DNA of 64,000 nucleotides from JALYUM01 sp036688685 (lineage in GTDB: Bacteria; Pseudomonadota; Gammaproteobacteria; Burkholderiales; Burkholderiaceae_D). The notes beneath the pieces are model-generated. The model was given only the letters and a program-made list of their open reading frames with translations, made no database searches and was not told the origin of the DNA. Both the position numbers and the translations under genes were made by a program. The stretch spans positions 241,786 to 305,785 of the forward strand of contig NZ_JAQQPS010000006.1 of the NCBI RefSeq assembly GCF_036688685.1. The letters are read 5' to 3'. Within the stretch, counting starts at the first letter, position 1. Every line of letters starts with the position of its first letter. Below are positions 49,991 through 60,300 of the stretch, piece by piece.

Positions 49991-51795
49991 CGCTTGATCT
50001 CCTCACCGGTTTGTTGCGACATGACGACCAATTGGACGAAGCTGTTGTGCTGCACATACAGCCCGAGAAACTGGTCGATGACTTCAATGAAGATGTGCAC
50101 GCCACTGCCGACGAAGGCCTCCTCGTCGATCGTGAGGCGCACTTCGATGCCGTGCACCAGGCAGGGCCCCAGTTTGCGGCGCATCCAGGTGGCGCTGTCG
50201 GCGTAGTCCAGATCGACGATGCCTTTGACCAACCGCTGGGAAGTGGCGGACTGCGGCAAGTCGTACAGGGTCAGCATTTCGCGCAGCGCCTCCAGCCCCT
50301 CCTGCACCAGCGAATGGTGGTTCAGGGTCAGGTGGGAAATCAGGCGCCAATTCTGGCCGTTTCCGGATGGGAAGCGGTACGACGGCGAAGGGCGCCGCAG
50401 GAAGCGGATCGGCGCATGCATGCCGCCTTTGAGCAACTTCAGGTCGCCATCACGCTGACCGTATTTCAGCCTCGACGGCAAATCCCGGTTGGTGCAGCTG
50501 AGCATGAGAGAGAGGCAGCTTTTATCCTTCGACAGCATGGCCAGGTCAGCGTCGACCAGGGTAATGCGCTTCTCGAATCCGGGGCTGATGGCGGCGACCG
50601 TATCGTCGTGGCGCATGACCCAGTAATGGCCGGCGTCAGCGGCCTCTTCGCCATGGCGCAGCGAATAGAAAGGACGAAATTCGGTTGGGGAGGACGTTCC
50701 AGCGCTCTGGCGCACCATGTGGACGCTGTCGATCGAATAGACCTCGTAGCCGTGAGGGTGTTGCGCGTGGGCGAGCACCGGGTAGTCCGCGGTCAGGCCG
50801 GTGAAGGAAATGGGAACCCCCGGCTGCGTGAACAGGTTGACCACCGGGGTGCAGCCGGGCACCAGGTTGGCAGCCGACAGTCCGCGCAACATGCGCGCCG
50901 TATTCGAGTCGGCGCGCACGCCGGCGCAGCCCAGGTGCAAGGTCAGCCGCTTGCAGTCCGGCCCGGCGTGTTCAAACAGCGTGCCCAGATCGATGTCGAA
51001 AAAATTGAATTTTTCGGGAAAGGCAAAGTATTCGGTGAGCACGCGGTAGGCGCGATGGGATCGCGCCCCGAACGGGATCAGCGCCTCGTCGTCACGCAAG
51101 CCGACCCGCCGCAGCGGAATGGCAGGCAAAGCAAGCCAGCTGCCATCGTCCAGTTCAAGGTGGGCACACACCACGCGCAGGAACATCGTGTCGAGCAGCG
51201 TCGCGCAAAACGACGCCTCGCCGTCGATGAACAAGCGCAAGTGCGACTGCGCATTCAGGGGCAGGCCCGCCCCGTTGTCAATCTCGATGTCGATCGAGCA
51301 GGACGCGGCGATCGGCAAACGCACGCCGGGCGGCGCCTTGATCAGCGCGTCGAACTTCGCCGATGCGATGCCAAGCGGCGACTGGACCACCTCGTGCGCC
51401 ATGCGGAAGCGGCAAGGCACGCCCTGGACCGGGGCCGAATCGAGGATGCTGCCGCGCGCAACCCGGTTGATTGAAGGGGCCGCGTCTTCGCCCGTCACGC
51501 CCTTGTCGAAGCGCACGATCGCGCACGAAGGAAACGGCCGCGTGTAATGGGGATGGAGGACGTCGAGCAAGCGTTCGGTAAATTGCGGGTAGTCGTCATC
51601 GAGTCGCTTTGAAATCCGGGCGGCGATCAGCGCCACCGCCTGGATCAAGCGCTCGACATGGGGATCCTCGCACGCGTCGCCGGCGATCTGCAGCTTGCCG
51701 GCGACCTTAGGATAGCGCCGGGCAAACTCGCTGCTTAGCAGCCTGAGCTGGACCATTTCCAGTTCGTATTTCTTCAATATGTCATCCATGGGCAT
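49954..51795 (-). CDS. tssF: T6SS baseplate protein TssF
   Basis: 613 residues from the ATG at 51795 (an ATG at 51789 gives two residues fewer). DDILKKYELEMVQLRLLSSE, FARRYPKVAGKL, DPHVERLIQAVALIAARIS and HPHYTRPFPSCAIVRF are typical of TssF; the length is normal. TssF2-TssG forms the wedge that anchors sheath and hub. Downstream of tssE by 19 bp. Confidence 0.94.
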   Translation of the reverse strand: MPMDDILKKYELEMVQLRLLSSEFARRYPKVAGKLQIAGDACEDPHVERLIQAVALIAARISKRLDDDYPQFTERLLDVLHPHYTRPFPSCAIVRFDKGVTGEDAAPSINRVARGSILDSAPVQGVPCRFRMAHEVVQSPLGIASAKFDALIKAPPGVRLPIAASCSIDIEIDNGAGLPLNAQSHLRLFIDGEASFCATLLDTMFLRVVCAHLELDDGSWLALPAIPLRRVGLRDDEALIPFGARSHRAYRVLTEYFAFPEKFNFFDIDLGTLFEHAGPDCKRLTLHLGCAGVRADSNTARMLRGLSAANLVPGCTPVVNLFTQPGVPISFTGLTADYPVLAHAQHPHGYEVYSIDSVHMVRQSAGTSSPTEFRPFYSLRHGEEAADAGHYWVMRHDDTVAAISPGFEKRITLVDADLAMLSKDKSCLSLMLSCTNRDLPSRLKYGQRDGDLKLLKGGMHAPIRFLRRPSPSYRFPSGNGQNWRLISHLTLNHHSLVQEGLEALREMLTLYDLPQSATSQRLVKGIVDLDYADSATWMRRKLGPCLVHGIEVRLTIDEEAFVGSGVHIFIEVIDQFLGLYVQHNSFVQLVVMSQQTGEEIKRCKPRNGYQQLV

Positions 51796-51814
51796 GGGCC
51801 GATGCGGGAATGGT

Positions 51815-52273
51815 TCAGGTTTTGCGGATCGAATAGCGCTGCGTGGACGGCTCGAGTACCGCATCGAACTGCAGCATGTCGGAGGCGGCTTGGGCTTTGA
51901 GCTTTCCCGAAATAACGAAGTCGAAACGGTTGATCTGGCTGCTGCGATGGCGCAGCGTGGCCGTGACGCCTTGCAGCCGCGTTTCATGGCGCTTGATGGT
52001 CAGCAGAACGGCGGCGCAGATCTTCTTGCGGTCGGTGTCGCTGGTCATGCACATGTCGGCAAAGTCGATCAGTCCGTAAGTGAGCACCGATCGGCTGGCC
52101 TCGGGATAGGCAGCAAAGAGCTGCTCCGGCATCGCCGCACGGGTGTTCAGGAGCAACTCGAGGTCGCGCGCGACCGCTTCCTTGAGATGGTCAAGCGTCC
52201 AGGTGGCCGGCGTGCCGCCCTGGTCGTCAATGAGCCGATCGAATAGTCCAGGCGCGTAGCGTTGCGATTGCAT
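51815..52273 (-). CDS. tssE: T6SS baseplate gp25-like protein TssE
   Basis: 152 residues from the ATG at 52273, with GGAGGG 4-5 bp upstream; an ATG four codons earlier has no such site. APGLFDRLIDD at the start, VARDLELLLNTR, SVLTYGLIDFADM, and the gp25-like end are TssE hallmarks. It starts sheath polymerisation at the baseplate. First gene of tssE-F-G(-vgrG remnant), divergent from tssK with a 232-bp shared region. Confidence 0.93.
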   Translation of the reverse strand: MQSQRYAPGLFDRLIDDQGGTPATWTLDHLKEAVARDLELLLNTRAAMPEQLFAAYPEASRSVLTYGLIDFADMCMTSDTDRKKICAAVLLTIKRHETRLQGVTATLRHRSSQINRFDFVISGKLKAQAASDMLQFDAVLEPSTQRYSIRKT

Positions 52274-52505
52274 CGATCCCTCCATAGCAGGGCGATCCCA
52301 CTGGATCGAAGAGAATTATTGCCGCGCTGAAAACAGCGAATTTGCGCCATATCAACTGCTGAAGCGATCGTTGCAGGGCCGTCCAAAAGGAGCAGCTTTC
52401 GAAAAATCAATCTGGGCAACTTGACTAAGATCAATCGGCCAACTGAGACGGCCGCTACGCTTCCATAGTGCTTGCATTGGATCAAACAAGACCAGGGGGA
52501 ATGCG

Positions 52506-53855
52506 ATGAGTCTGCCGCCAAAAGTATGTTGGTTCGAGGGACTGGCGCTGTCGCCGCAACAGTTCCAGCAGCAGGATCTGTATCACGAGGCGCGCCTGCA
52601 GCACGTCGCCACCGCGCTCAATGCGCACCTGTGGGGCGTGCGGGCGATCGAGTGGGATAGCGCTGCCTTGGTGAACAACTCGTTGCAAGCGACGGCTGTG
52701 TCGCTCATTTTTCAGGATGGTGAAGTCTATGAAGCATCGGCGATCGAAAAGCTGCCGACGCCGATCGATCTGCGCGCACTACCGGCCAGCGTTCAGCACT
52801 GTACTTATTATGCCGCCTTACCTCGACTCAATCCCTACGGCGACAACGTGTCGCGTACGTCCGACGAGCGCGATACGCGCTATGCCTCGCGGGACCGCGA
52901 CACCAACGACCTGTATTCGGAGGCCATCGAAACGCCCGTTCTGTTTCTCCAGAAGAATGTACGACTGCTCTCGCAATTCCAGTCGCGTGATGCCTACGTC
53001 GCTTTCCCGATCGTGCGGATCCGGCGCAAGGCGAGTGGCGGCTTCGAACTCGACCCGGCCTTCTTCGCGCCGTCCTTGTCGACGGGAGCGTCGACCCCAC
53101 TGCAGGCCATGCTGGCGGGCCTGCTCGCGCAGTTGTACGTGAAGATCGAGGCGCTGTACGGGCGCCACCGGCAGGTGAGCGATGATGTCTTCGAAATTCA
53201 AAACATCGACATCACCTCCTACCTTCTGCTCAACACCATTACCAGCGCCAGTGCCTCACTGTCGCACTGTCTGCGCTACCGGGCCCACCACCCCGAGTTC
53301 CTGTTCGACAAACTCAGCGCACTCGCTGGCGGCCTGCTGGCATTCTCGCGCCGCTACAGCATCGACACCTTTCCCGCCTATGACCATGAAGATGCGGCAG
53401 CGGGCTTTCTCCAACTCGACGCCATCATCCGCGACTTGATCGAGGTGACCTTGTCCAGTCGCTATCACGTCATCGAGCTTGTCAGGGACCCGGCGCGGCC
53501 CACCCGCCATGTGGCCACACTCAGGGCGGACCTGGTGGACGAAACGACCATGCTGGGCATTGCAGTCAGCGCCGAGATGCCGGCACTCGAACTGGTCGCA
53601 GCCGTGCCAGCCCTTTTCAAGATCAGTGCACCGGCCAACATCGACAACATCATCCAGTACGCGCTGTCAGGTGTGAAGCTCATGCATATGGCGCAGGTGC
53701 CGGCCGCTGTACCTGTGCGGCCCAACACGCATTATTTTAGTTTGGAGAGCAAAGGTGATTTGTACGAAGCAATGCTGCGGAATCAGGCATTGACATTAGA
53801 AGCCGCCGGCGGGCTTCCGGGGTTAAAGGTTGAATTATTCTCCCTTGCCAAATAG
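52506..53855 (+). CDS. tssK: T6SS baseplate protein TssK
   Basis: 449 residues. VCWFEGLALSPQQFQQQD is the conserved N-terminus; AAALPRLN-like and KISAPANIDNIIQYALSGVKL are further TssK segments. TssK trimers connect the baseplate to the membrane complex. AGGGGG lies 7 bp before the ATG. It is alone on the plus strand instead of in the usual tssK-L-M run. Confidence 0.94.
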   Translation: MSLPPKVCWFEGLALSPQQFQQQDLYHEARLQHVATALNAHLWGVRAIEWDSAALVNNSLQATAVSLIFQDGEVYEASAIEKLPTPIDLRALPASVQHCTYYAALPRLNPYGDNVSRTSDERDTRYASRDRDTNDLYSEAIETPVLFLQKNVRLLSQFQSRDAYVAFPIVRIRRKASGGFELDPAFFAPSLSTGASTPLQAMLAGLLAQLYVKIEALYGRHRQVSDDVFEIQNIDITSYLLLNTITSASASLSHCLRYRAHHPEFLFDKLSALAGGLLAFSRRYSIDTFPAYDHEDAAAGFLQLDAIIRDLIEVTLSSRYHVIELVRDPARPTRHVATLRADLVDETTMLGIAVSAEMPALELVAAVPALFKISAPANIDNIIQYALSGVKLMHMAQVPAAVPVRPNTHYFSLESKGDLYEAMLRNQALTLEAAGGLPGLKVELFSLAK

Positions 53856-54296
53856 CTTACGATAGCGACCATCCAGAATCAGCTGAACGGGAGCAGATTG
53901 AACGCTGCAACTCTAAACGCAGCGATGCCAAGGACCTGTATGTCAGGACCGGTGCTGGTTGGCTGTATCTGGCCACAGGCCAGGCCCGCAGCGCGTGTCG
54001 GGCCTGTCGCGCCATTTCGTCGTTATCCTTGCCGCAAGGGCGGGGCGCGAGACATCAGGCCACCTCAAATTACTGAACTTTGCCGTCATCAAGCAAGCCG
54101 TTCGGATACCTGCATGACGATTCGCGTTTGAATTGCCGCTGGTTTCGGTGCGCGTGATCAGTCGGTTGCTGCGGCGCCACGCTTTTGCCCTGGCCGCATG
54201 GATGGCGTGGCGCCATTGATCCTGCGCAAATTTCCAAAATCAAACAGCGCAATACTTGCCCTCGGCCAGTTGGACTCATCTGGCGATGGAGGTGCA
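53856..54296. other. Intergenic region between tssK and vgrG
   Basis: 441 bp without a supported gene; short frames here lack ribosome-binding sites. It should hold the promoter of the vgrG-rhs operon. Confidence 0.5.
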
Positions 54297-57200
54297 ATGA
54301 CCCACCAATACCTGAACGAAGCAGCGGCCGACATCGCCACCCTGTCCGTGTTCGGCAAGGCCTCGCAATTGAACCGGCTGCTGCGCCTGGACTTTCCGTT
54401 CGACGACGGTCCCGAAAAAGGCACGCTGCTGGTCAACACCATGCACGCGCGCGAAGAGCTGTCGCGCGACTTTCGCATCGACCTGGAACTGCTCTCCGAC
54501 AACGCCTTCATCCCGCTCAACGCGATGATGGCGAAAATGGCCACGGTGTCGCTGGTGCGCGCCGACGGCTCGCTGCGCTACTTCAATGGCTACGTGAGCC
54601 AGTTTGAGTTGATCAAGACCGACGGCGGTTTCGCTTTCTACCGCATGGTGCTCAGCCCCTGGCTGACGTTTGCCCGGTTGCGCGAAGACTGCGTCTCATT
54701 CCAGCGCAGAACCTTGGTCCAACTGACCGAAACGACCTTCGGCCATTACCTGGAGCGCGACTATCGCATCGCCCTCACCGACGATGACCCCGTGCTCAGT
54801 TGCGCCAACCAGTACAACGAGACCGACTACAACCACCTGCACCGCCGCTGGGAAGCGCTCGGCCTGCACTATACATACGAGCACCGCGCCGACGGGCATA
54901 CCTTGTGCCTGGCCGACAACACGGCGTTCGCGCCCTGGATCGACATGGGCAATCAGGGCGACATCGGTGAAATGGTGTTTCGCAACGAATCGGGCGCCAC
55001 CGAGGCCGACGGCATCAAAAGCTGGCAACCGGCGCGGCGGATCGGCAGCGGTGCGCTGACGTTGACCAGTTTCGACTATAAAAAGCCGCGCCCCCAGCGC
55101 GCGCATGGCCTCTCCGCCAACCGCCAGGATAGCGTGACTGCCTACGAGCGCTTCAGGAACACCGGCGCCTACGGCTTTCGCGACCACGCCCGCGGCGAGG
55201 CGCTGGCCACGCGCAGCATGCAAGAACTCGACGCCATGACGCAGTTTTTTCACGCGCGGGGCAACGACCGCAACGCCCAGGCGGGGCGCAGTTTCCGGCT
55301 GCTGGGCCACTTCAGCAGCGAGCCGCCGAACATGGACATGGCCATGCGCGACTACGTCATCGTCGCCATCGACCACCACGCCAGCAACAATTACCAGGCC
55401 GGGCCGGGCGCGCCCTCGCACTACAACAACGACATGACCTGTATCCGCCAGAGCGTGCGCTGGCGCCCCGGTCGCGGCTACAACAGCGAGCGCTGCCTTG
55501 ACCCCGGCGTGCAGACGGCGCTGGTCGTCGGTCCCGCCGGCCAGCAGATTCACACGGACAGCCTCGGCCGTGTAAAAGTGCAGTTTCACTGGGACCGCGC
55601 CGGCCAGTATGACGAGGCAAGTTCGCAGTGGGTGCGCGTGGCCATGCCGGTGGCGGGCGGCCAGTTTGGCCAGATCGGCGTGCCCCGGGTTGGCCAGGAA
55701 GTGGTGGTGCAGTTTTTGGATGGCAACGTCGATCATCCGCTCATCACCGGGATCGTCTACAACAGCGAAACGATGCCGCCCTGGCAGCTGCCAGGCCAGG
55801 CCGTCCTGTCGGGCTTGCGCAGTCGCGAGCTGGACGGCGGCGGGCGCAGCAATCATCTGGTGCTCGACGATACCGCCGGTAAAATTCAGGCGCAGCTCAA
55901 GAGCGACCATCTCGCCAGCCAGCTCAGCCTCGGCCATATCCACCGCATCGAAGACAATGCCGGACGCAAAGACGCGCGCGGCCAGGGCTTCGAGCTGCGC
56001 ACCGACGGCCACGGCGCCGTGCGGGCGCAGCACGGCCTGCTGCTGAGCACAGAAGGACGGCCCAACGCCGGCGCCCATATCACCGACATGGCGCCGACGC
56101 TGGCGCGCATGGCCCAGGGTCAGGCCTTGCACGAGAGCCTGTCGCAGATCGCCCAACAGGCACAGGCGCACCAGCCGGGCGACCAGGATCAGGTTGCCGC
56201 CGCGCTGCAGGCGCAGCTCGACGCCATCAAAGGCCAGGGGGGCCTGCCTGCGCAAGGTGAATTCCCGGAATTCCAGGCGCCCCACCTGACGCTGGCCAGT
56301 GCCGCCGGCTTTGAGGCGAGCACCCAGGGTTGCACCCATCTGATGAGCGTGGAGCACACCGCCCTGACCAGCGGCGGCCATGCCAGCCTCTCTGCGGGCA
56401 AGAGCCTGCTCGTGAGCGTAAAGGAAGCGGTGCGCATGTTTGCCTACAAGGCTGGCATGAAACTGGTGGCGGCCAGCGCCGACATCGACATCAGCGCCTT
56501 GAAAGACAGCGTCAACATCCTGGCCAAGCTCAACATCACCCACACCGCCAACCGGATCACGATCACGGCAAAGGAAGAGGTGGTGATCAACGGCGGCACC
56601 AGCTTCAGCCGCTGGAACGCAGCGGGGATCGTCCATGGCACCAACGGCACCTGGCGCCAACACGCGGCGCAGCACAGCCTGGTCCCCGCCAGCAGCGAAG
56701 GCACGCCGGCCTTGCCGCAGACCGTGCAGCTGGCGCCGGGACAGCTCGACCTGTATCACCAGTACGTGAACCTGGAAGGCAGCAGGAAGCAAGGCGTCGA
56801 GCAAGGCGACTACACCGTCGTCGACGCCGAAGGTGGCGTCCACCAGGGAACGCTCGATGGCAATGGCTTCGCCAGCGTGGCCGGCCTGCCGATGGGAATG
56901 GCGACGGTCAGCTACGGCAAGGACCCGCGCGACCCGTGGGATGAAGGCAGCTACTTCGGCCAGGCAAGCGAATGGCCGAACGTGGCGCCGTCCGAGGCTG
57001 GCGTCGCTGCCGCTGGCGCGGCTGAACCGCCTCTCGCCGGCGCCAACGCTGCGGCAGGCAATCTCAACGGCGCAGCCGACCAGTTCGGCGCGATTGCGCA
57101 AGCTGCACAGCAAGCGGCAAGCGCGGTGCAGGCGCTGCCAAAAGGCGGCGCACAAGGATTGCTGGCGCCGCTCGCACAGACGGCCCTGGGCCATATTGCG

Positions 57201-57314
57201 GGCAACGTTGCGGCCAAGCTCACGGGCGGCGCGTCGACCCTCGTTTTGCCCGGATCGCTGCCGCGCATCGACGCTGAAATCGCGCCCGCGCCCCTTCAAA
57301 AATCCGTCCTGTAA
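54297..57314 (+). CDS. vgrG: T6SS spike protein VgrG with TTR-like C-terminal extension
   Basis: 1005 residues from the ATG at 54297 (GGAGG 6 bp upstream). The gp27/gp44-like part spans about 1-390, the gp5 OB-fold about 400-490 (SLGRVKVQFHWDRAG, QWVRVAMPVAGGQFG, GQEVVVQFLDGN), then the beta-helix spike with the DUF2345-type segment (about 680-800). Beyond it (about 810-885) is a transthyretin-like domain (LYHQYVNLEG, YTVVDAEGGVHQG) followed by an Ala/Gly-rich tail. TTR-like VgrG ends bind effectors, here most likely the Rhs protein encoded 9 bp downstream. Confidence 0.94.
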   Translation: MTHQYLNEAAADIATLSVFGKASQLNRLLRLDFPFDDGPEKGTLLVNTMHAREELSRDFRIDLELLSDNAFIPLNAMMAKMATVSLVRADGSLRYFNGYVSQFELIKTDGGFAFYRMVLSPWLTFARLREDCVSFQRRTLVQLTETTFGHYLERDYRIALTDDDPVLSCANQYNETDYNHLHRRWEALGLHYTYEHRADGHTLCLADNTAFAPWIDMGNQGDIGEMVFRNESGATEADGIKSWQPARRIGSGALTLTSFDYKKPRPQRAHGLSANRQDSVTAYERFRNTGAYGFRDHARGEALATRSMQELDAMTQFFHARGNDRNAQAGRSFRLLGHFSSEPPNMDMAMRDYVIVAIDHHASNNYQAGPGAPSHYNNDMTCIRQSVRWRPGRGYNSERCLDPGVQTALVVGPAGQQIHTDSLGRVKVQFHWDRAGQYDEASSQWVRVAMPVAGGQFGQIGVPRVGQEVVVQFLDGNVDHPLITGIVYNSETMPPWQLPGQAVLSGLRSRELDGGGRSNHLVLDDTAGKIQAQLKSDHLASQLSLGHIHRIEDNAGRKDARGQGFELRTDGHGAVRAQHGLLLSTEGRPNAGAHITDMAPTLARMAQGQALHESLSQIAQQAQAHQPGDQDQVAAALQAQLDAIKGQGGLPAQGEFPEFQAPHLTLASAAGFEASTQGCTHLMSVEHTALTSGGHASLSAGKSLLVSVKEAVRMFAYKAGMKLVAASADIDISALKDSVNILAKLNITHTANRITITAKEEVVINGGTSFSRWNAAGIVHGTNGTWRQHAAQHSLVPASSEGTPALPQTVQLAPGQLDLYHQYVNLEGSRKQGVEQGDYTVVDAEGGVHQGTLDGNGFASVAGLPMGMATVSYGKDPRDPWDEGSYFGQASEWPNVAPSEAGVAAAGAAEPPLAGANAAAGNLNGAADQFGAIAQAAQQAASAVQALPKGGAQGLLAPLAQTALGHIAGNVAAKLTGGASTLVLPGSLPRIDAEIAPAPLQKSVL

Positions 57315-57323
57315 AAGGCCGCC

Positions 57324-60300
57324 ATGACCGCGCCCACGCCAACCCCGACGAAACCGGCCGAACGCGCGCCGGAAGTGGCCGTCGCCCCGCTCGACACCAT
57401 CGACCCGCAAGACATCGGCGCCGGCGCCGCCGCCTTCGACCAATGGCTGCGCACGATCAGCGACGACTACATCACGCTGGAGCGCCTGAGCACAGTGGCC
57501 GGCAGCCTGCCGGTGATCGGTAACATCATGGCGCTGATCGACACCATCATGGAGATGGTGGGGATCGTCCAGAAGCACATCAACAAGAAGGAAATCGATT
57601 TCCTGCAATGGGTCAGCCTGGGCATCAACCTGATCGGCGTGATCCCGGTGCCGCCGGCGATGAGCGCGGCGCGCATGAGTTTGCGGCCGGCGCTGCACCT
57701 GGTCCGGCAAAAGCTGGCACTGGGCGTCAAGGACCTCGGCGCTGCAGTGATCGAGGTGCTGGTCATGCACCTCAACGCCACGCTGGCCGGTGAGCTCGAG
57801 ACCTTCATCGACGGCGCAATGGGCAAGCTGGCAGGGATGCTCGACGAGTGCGCCACTCTTGCCGACGGTATTGCCGACGATCTGATCAGCATCCTCAAGC
57901 GCTGCATTGGCACGGAACCGCTGTTCAAGGTGGCATCGCGCGCGGAAGTGGCGGACAAGCTGCACGACCCCAAGGTGGAGAGCAGCTGGCGCCGCATGCT
58001 TGGCGCCCTCAGCCAACAGTACAAGAAGAGCGCGAATTACGTTGTTGCCGTAGCAGCGAGTCAGCTGCCGCACAACGCGGTAGCGGGCATAACAAGCATC
58101 ATCGGCCACCTGACCGACTTCAAACCGGCGTTTCGCGGCAAGCTCGCCGCCCTGGCCGACGAACGGGCGCAAATGAGCATCCGCTGGATACTGATGCGGC
58201 TACGCGACGCGGTCGTCAAGCACAAGAAGCGCTATCCGGCCATGGTCCCGTCGGCCAAGGGGGCGGACCACAAGAAGAACAACCCGGGCCACGAGCTGGG
58301 CGCCATCGGCCGGCAAAGCCCGGCCACGGGCGACGCCAACGCCTGCAAGCTGTGCCCTGCCAAAGGCGGCACCGCGCACTCGATCAGCTTCGCCACCGGC
58401 GCCGAAACGTTTACCCATACCGACTTCGTGCTCGATGCGCCGCTGCCCATCGAGTGGAGCCGCACCTACCGCAGCGATCTCGTGGCCTACGACCGCGGCC
58501 CTCTCGGCGCGCGCTGGCTGACCCCGTACAGCACCCGCATCGACGTCGTCGGCCAAGGCAAGCCGAGCGCCCTGCTCTATCACGCCGCCGACGGCCGCAG
58601 CCACCGCTATGCGTGGCTGGGCATCGGCGAGAAGCACCACGACCCGGTCGAGCAAATCACCCTCACCCGCATGAGCGCCACCCTGCTCACGCTCGACTTC
58701 GGCAAGCCGCTGCCAGAGGGCGAGCCCAGCCCTTGGCGCGAAACCTATGAACTGGTCGACACCGTGCGCGCTAAGGCAGCCACGCTGGGCAAGGAGCATT
58801 TCCGGCTGATCGCGCTGCACGCCAAGGACGGCGCCGCCCTCGGTCTGCGCTACGACCACATCGTCGCCGGCGAGGCGGTGCTCAGCGACATCGTCAGCAA
58901 GCAGGGCGAGACCGTCGTCGCCCATGCCGGTACCCAGATCGACGTCAACAGCGGCCGCATCCGCGCGCTGTGGGAAATCCGCGACGGCGCGCTGGTGCGC
59001 CAGCTCGCCGCCTACGACTACGACGACCACGACGACCTTGTGCGCGCCCAGGACGACAACGCCGCCGCCTGGCACTACCAGTACGACCGCCACCTCGTCA
59101 CCCGCTACCTCGATCGCACCGGGCGCGGCATGAACCTCGCCTACGACATCGGCAGCGCTCCGCACGCAAAAGCGATCCGCGAGTGGGCCGACGACGGCAG
59201 CGACGACACCCGGCTCGAATGGGACAAGAACATCCGCCTGACCTACGTGACCGACGCGCTCGGCCACGAGACGCGCTACTACTACGACATCGCCGGCTAC
59301 ACCTACCGCATCGTGTATCCGGACGGGGGCGAGGAATGGCTGTTCCGCGACGCCGCCAAGAACGTCGTGCGCCACATCCACGCCGACGGCAGCAGCGAGC
59401 ATCACCGTTACGACGCGCACGGCAACCTGATTACGCACACGCGCGCTGACGGCAGCCAGGTCCATTTCGAGTACGACAGAGCGCACCGCGTCACCGGCAT
59501 CCGCGACGCCGAAGGCGGCACCTGGAAGCGCGACTACAACGCCCAGGGCCAGCTGGCCGAACAAACCGACCCGCGCGGCAACAAGACCGCCTACGCCTAC
59601 GACAAGGCCGGCCGGCCCGTCGCCATCACCGACGCCAGGGGCGGCGTCAAAAAGCTCGCCTACAGCGCCGACGGCAAACTGGCCAGTTACACCGACTGTT
59701 CCGGGCACAGCAGCCAGTGGGAATACGACGAGCGCCAGCGCCTGGTCAAGCGCATCGACGCCGCCGGCAACGTGACGGGCTACCGCTACACGCCGCTCAG
59801 CGCCGAAACGCTGGCGCAAGCGCACAGCGAAGGCAGCGGCAACGCCAATGGCAACTACCCCGGCCAACTGGAAGCGGTCATCCACCCCGACGGCAGGCAG
59901 GAGCAGCTGCGCCACGACGCCGAAGGCCGGCTGCTGGCGCACACCGACGCGCTGCAACGCACCACCGCCTACCGCTACACCGCGGCCGGATTGATCGCCA
60001 GGCGCACCGACGCGCTGGGACACAGCCTGCACTACCGGTGGGACGCGCTTGGCCGCCTGTCCGCGCTGGAAAATGAAAACGGCAGCGTCTACCGTTTTCA
60101 GTACGACCCGGTCGGCCGCCTGCTGCAGGAACAGGGTTTTGATGGCAAGGCGACCGAGTACCGCTACGACGCAGCCAGCGGCGTGCTGGCGGAAACCATT
60201 GAAGCGGGCGTGACCACCCGGCTCGACTTCGACCCCATGGGGCGGCTCCTGAAACGCCGCGCCACGGCCACCGGCCAGTCCGAGCAGATCGAAACTTTTG

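Noticed and set aside
49963..51474. 503-codon plus-strand frame opposite tssF
   Set aside because: Antisense shadow; tssF is clearly conserved on the other strand.
53898..54131. 77-codon frame between tssK and vgrG
   Set aside because: No ribosome-binding site and composition unlike a protein; left as intergenic.
54696..58172. Very long minus-strand open frame (1158 codons) opposite vgrG and rhs
   Set aside because: Mirror of GC-rich coding sequence; His/Gln/Arg/Val-rich composition without domains. The plus-strand genes explain the region.
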